Below are positions 63,649 to 64,000 of a DNA stretch of 64,000 nt, one piece after another. The notes beneath the pieces were generated by a model. That model saw only the letters and a list, made by a program, of their open reading frames with translations, was not told where the DNA came from and made no database searches. Position 1 is the first letter of the stretch; every line of letters begins with the position of its first letter. Source of the stretch: Enterobacter cloacae complex sp. R_G8 (GTDB lineage Bacteria; Pseudomonadota; Gammaproteobacteria; Enterobacterales; Enterobacteriaceae); contig NZ_CP102246.1 in assembly GCF_024599795.1 (NCBI RefSeq), forward strand, positions 62,001 through 126,000. Direction: 5' to 3'. Made by a program: the position numbers and the translations under genes.

Positions 63649-64000
63649 TCAGGCTGCTTTTAATTTCTGCACACGATTTTCACGGCGAATTTTACGTTCT
63701 TCGAGCACCGCAACCATCGCCATCAGGACGATACAGCCAATGGCGGCGGCATCCAGCGCCGCAAAGGTGCCAGCCCAGCCGGTGAGGCCGAAAATCGGTG
63801 TGCCGTCGGCAATCATCCCCAGACCCAGCTTGGCGAAGCTGTCGCCGATCAGGTAGGCGAAGGTGCCTTTAATCCCATCGGCGGCGCCGATCGCTTTTTT
63901 CGGTACAAAACCTACCGCCGCTACGCCGATCAACAGCTGCGGACCAAACACGAGGAAGCCGAGCGCAAACAGGGATGCCAGGTAAACGTACTGGTTACTG
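63649..64000 (-). CDS. uhpT: Hexose-6-phosphate transporter UhpT, C-terminal part only
   Basis: The frame is open to the right edge, so the N-terminal three quarters are outside the window. The visible 116 codons include [58 protein letters not shown] and [20 protein letters not shown], nearly identical to the last helices of E. coli UhpT. It imports glucose-6-phosphate in exchange for phosphate and also fosfomycin. Its expression is normally induced by UhpABC, which would lie further right. Confidence 0.93.
   Translation of the reverse strand, partial: SNQYVYLASLFALGFLVFGPQLLIGVAAVGFVPKKAIGAADGIKGTFAYLIGDSFAKLGLGMIADGTPIFGLTGWAGTFAALDAAAIGCIVLMAMVAVLEERKIRRENRVQKLKAA

Noticed and set aside
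1..64000. CRISPR arrays, tRNA or rRNA genes, insertion sequences
   Set aside because: No regularly spaced repeats, no cloverleaf or rRNA-like stretches, and no transposase-like protein were seen by eye.

Overview
The window reads as chromosomal DNA of an enteric gammaproteobacterium, most likely the Enterobacter cloacae complex or a close relative. The support is gene identity and order: nlpA, yicS, yicL, nepI, yicN and the tail of uhpT closely match the proteins of the E. coli yicL-nlpA-yicS-nepI-yicN-uhpT neighbourhood. An efflux operon also resembles EefABC of Enterobacter/Klebsiella aerogenes. The species call is inference. I saw no tRNA, rRNA, insertion sequence or CRISPR array.

Layout. 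1-3.3 kb is a small accessory island: an AT-rich SLATT-like membrane protein cut by the window edge, its overlapping ribbon-helix-helix partner, a SymE toxin with a probable SymR antisense RNA, a RhuM-family protein, an acetyltransferase and a relic of a P4-type ash-like gene. 3.3-13.5 kb holds a methyltransferase, an AraC/GlxA regulator, a MarT/FidL-like regulator pair, a LuxR-type regulator and a five-gene type 1-like chaperone-usher operon. 13.5-23.3 kb is a run of small metabolic and stress units: Blc lipocalin, an MlrA/BluR-like MerR regulator, HiuH, a DUF523-DUF1722 protein with an MlrA-type operator, an SOS-box AAA ATPase, a periplasmic carbonic anhydrase, an ECF sigma/anti-sigma pair upstream of a beta-propeller gene and a SnoaL-like gene, and a GlxA regulator with a metallo-hydrolase.

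23.4-28.0 kb is the most striking region. It looks like a two-peptide microcin (class IIb-like) locus. Two small paralogous glycine-zipper peptides carry 15-residue double-glycine leaders. They sit beside a C39-peptidase ABC exporter, an unrecognised 249-residue protein and an HlyD-type adaptor. No immunity gene is obvious. The peptide genes lie 72 bp downstream of an ecp (Mat) common-pilus operon (28.0-34.2 kb, ecpABCDE without an adjacent ecpR) on the same strand. 34.4-43.5 kb has a second MarT/FidL-like pair, a second type 1-like operon, two LuxR-type regulators and a degenerate EAL protein.

43.5-64 kb is mostly core genome with inserts: nlpA, an acetyltransferase, a TetR regulator with a tripartite RND efflux pump, yicS, a LacI-controlled beta-glucoside PTS operon with its phospho-glucosidase and porin, yicL framed by a 40-bp inverted repeat, nepI, yicN, a LysR regulator, a secreted alpha/beta hydrolase and the end of uhpT.

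Themes. Three fimbrial operons are packed into 34 kb with at least seven candidate regulators. Each has a hairpin just after the major pilin gene, which would favour pilin over assembly proteins. rhuM, marT and fidL homologues together with yicL recall the gene set of Salmonella SPI-3, which sits at the selC-yicL site, so this neighbourhood may be a recurrent integration hot spot.
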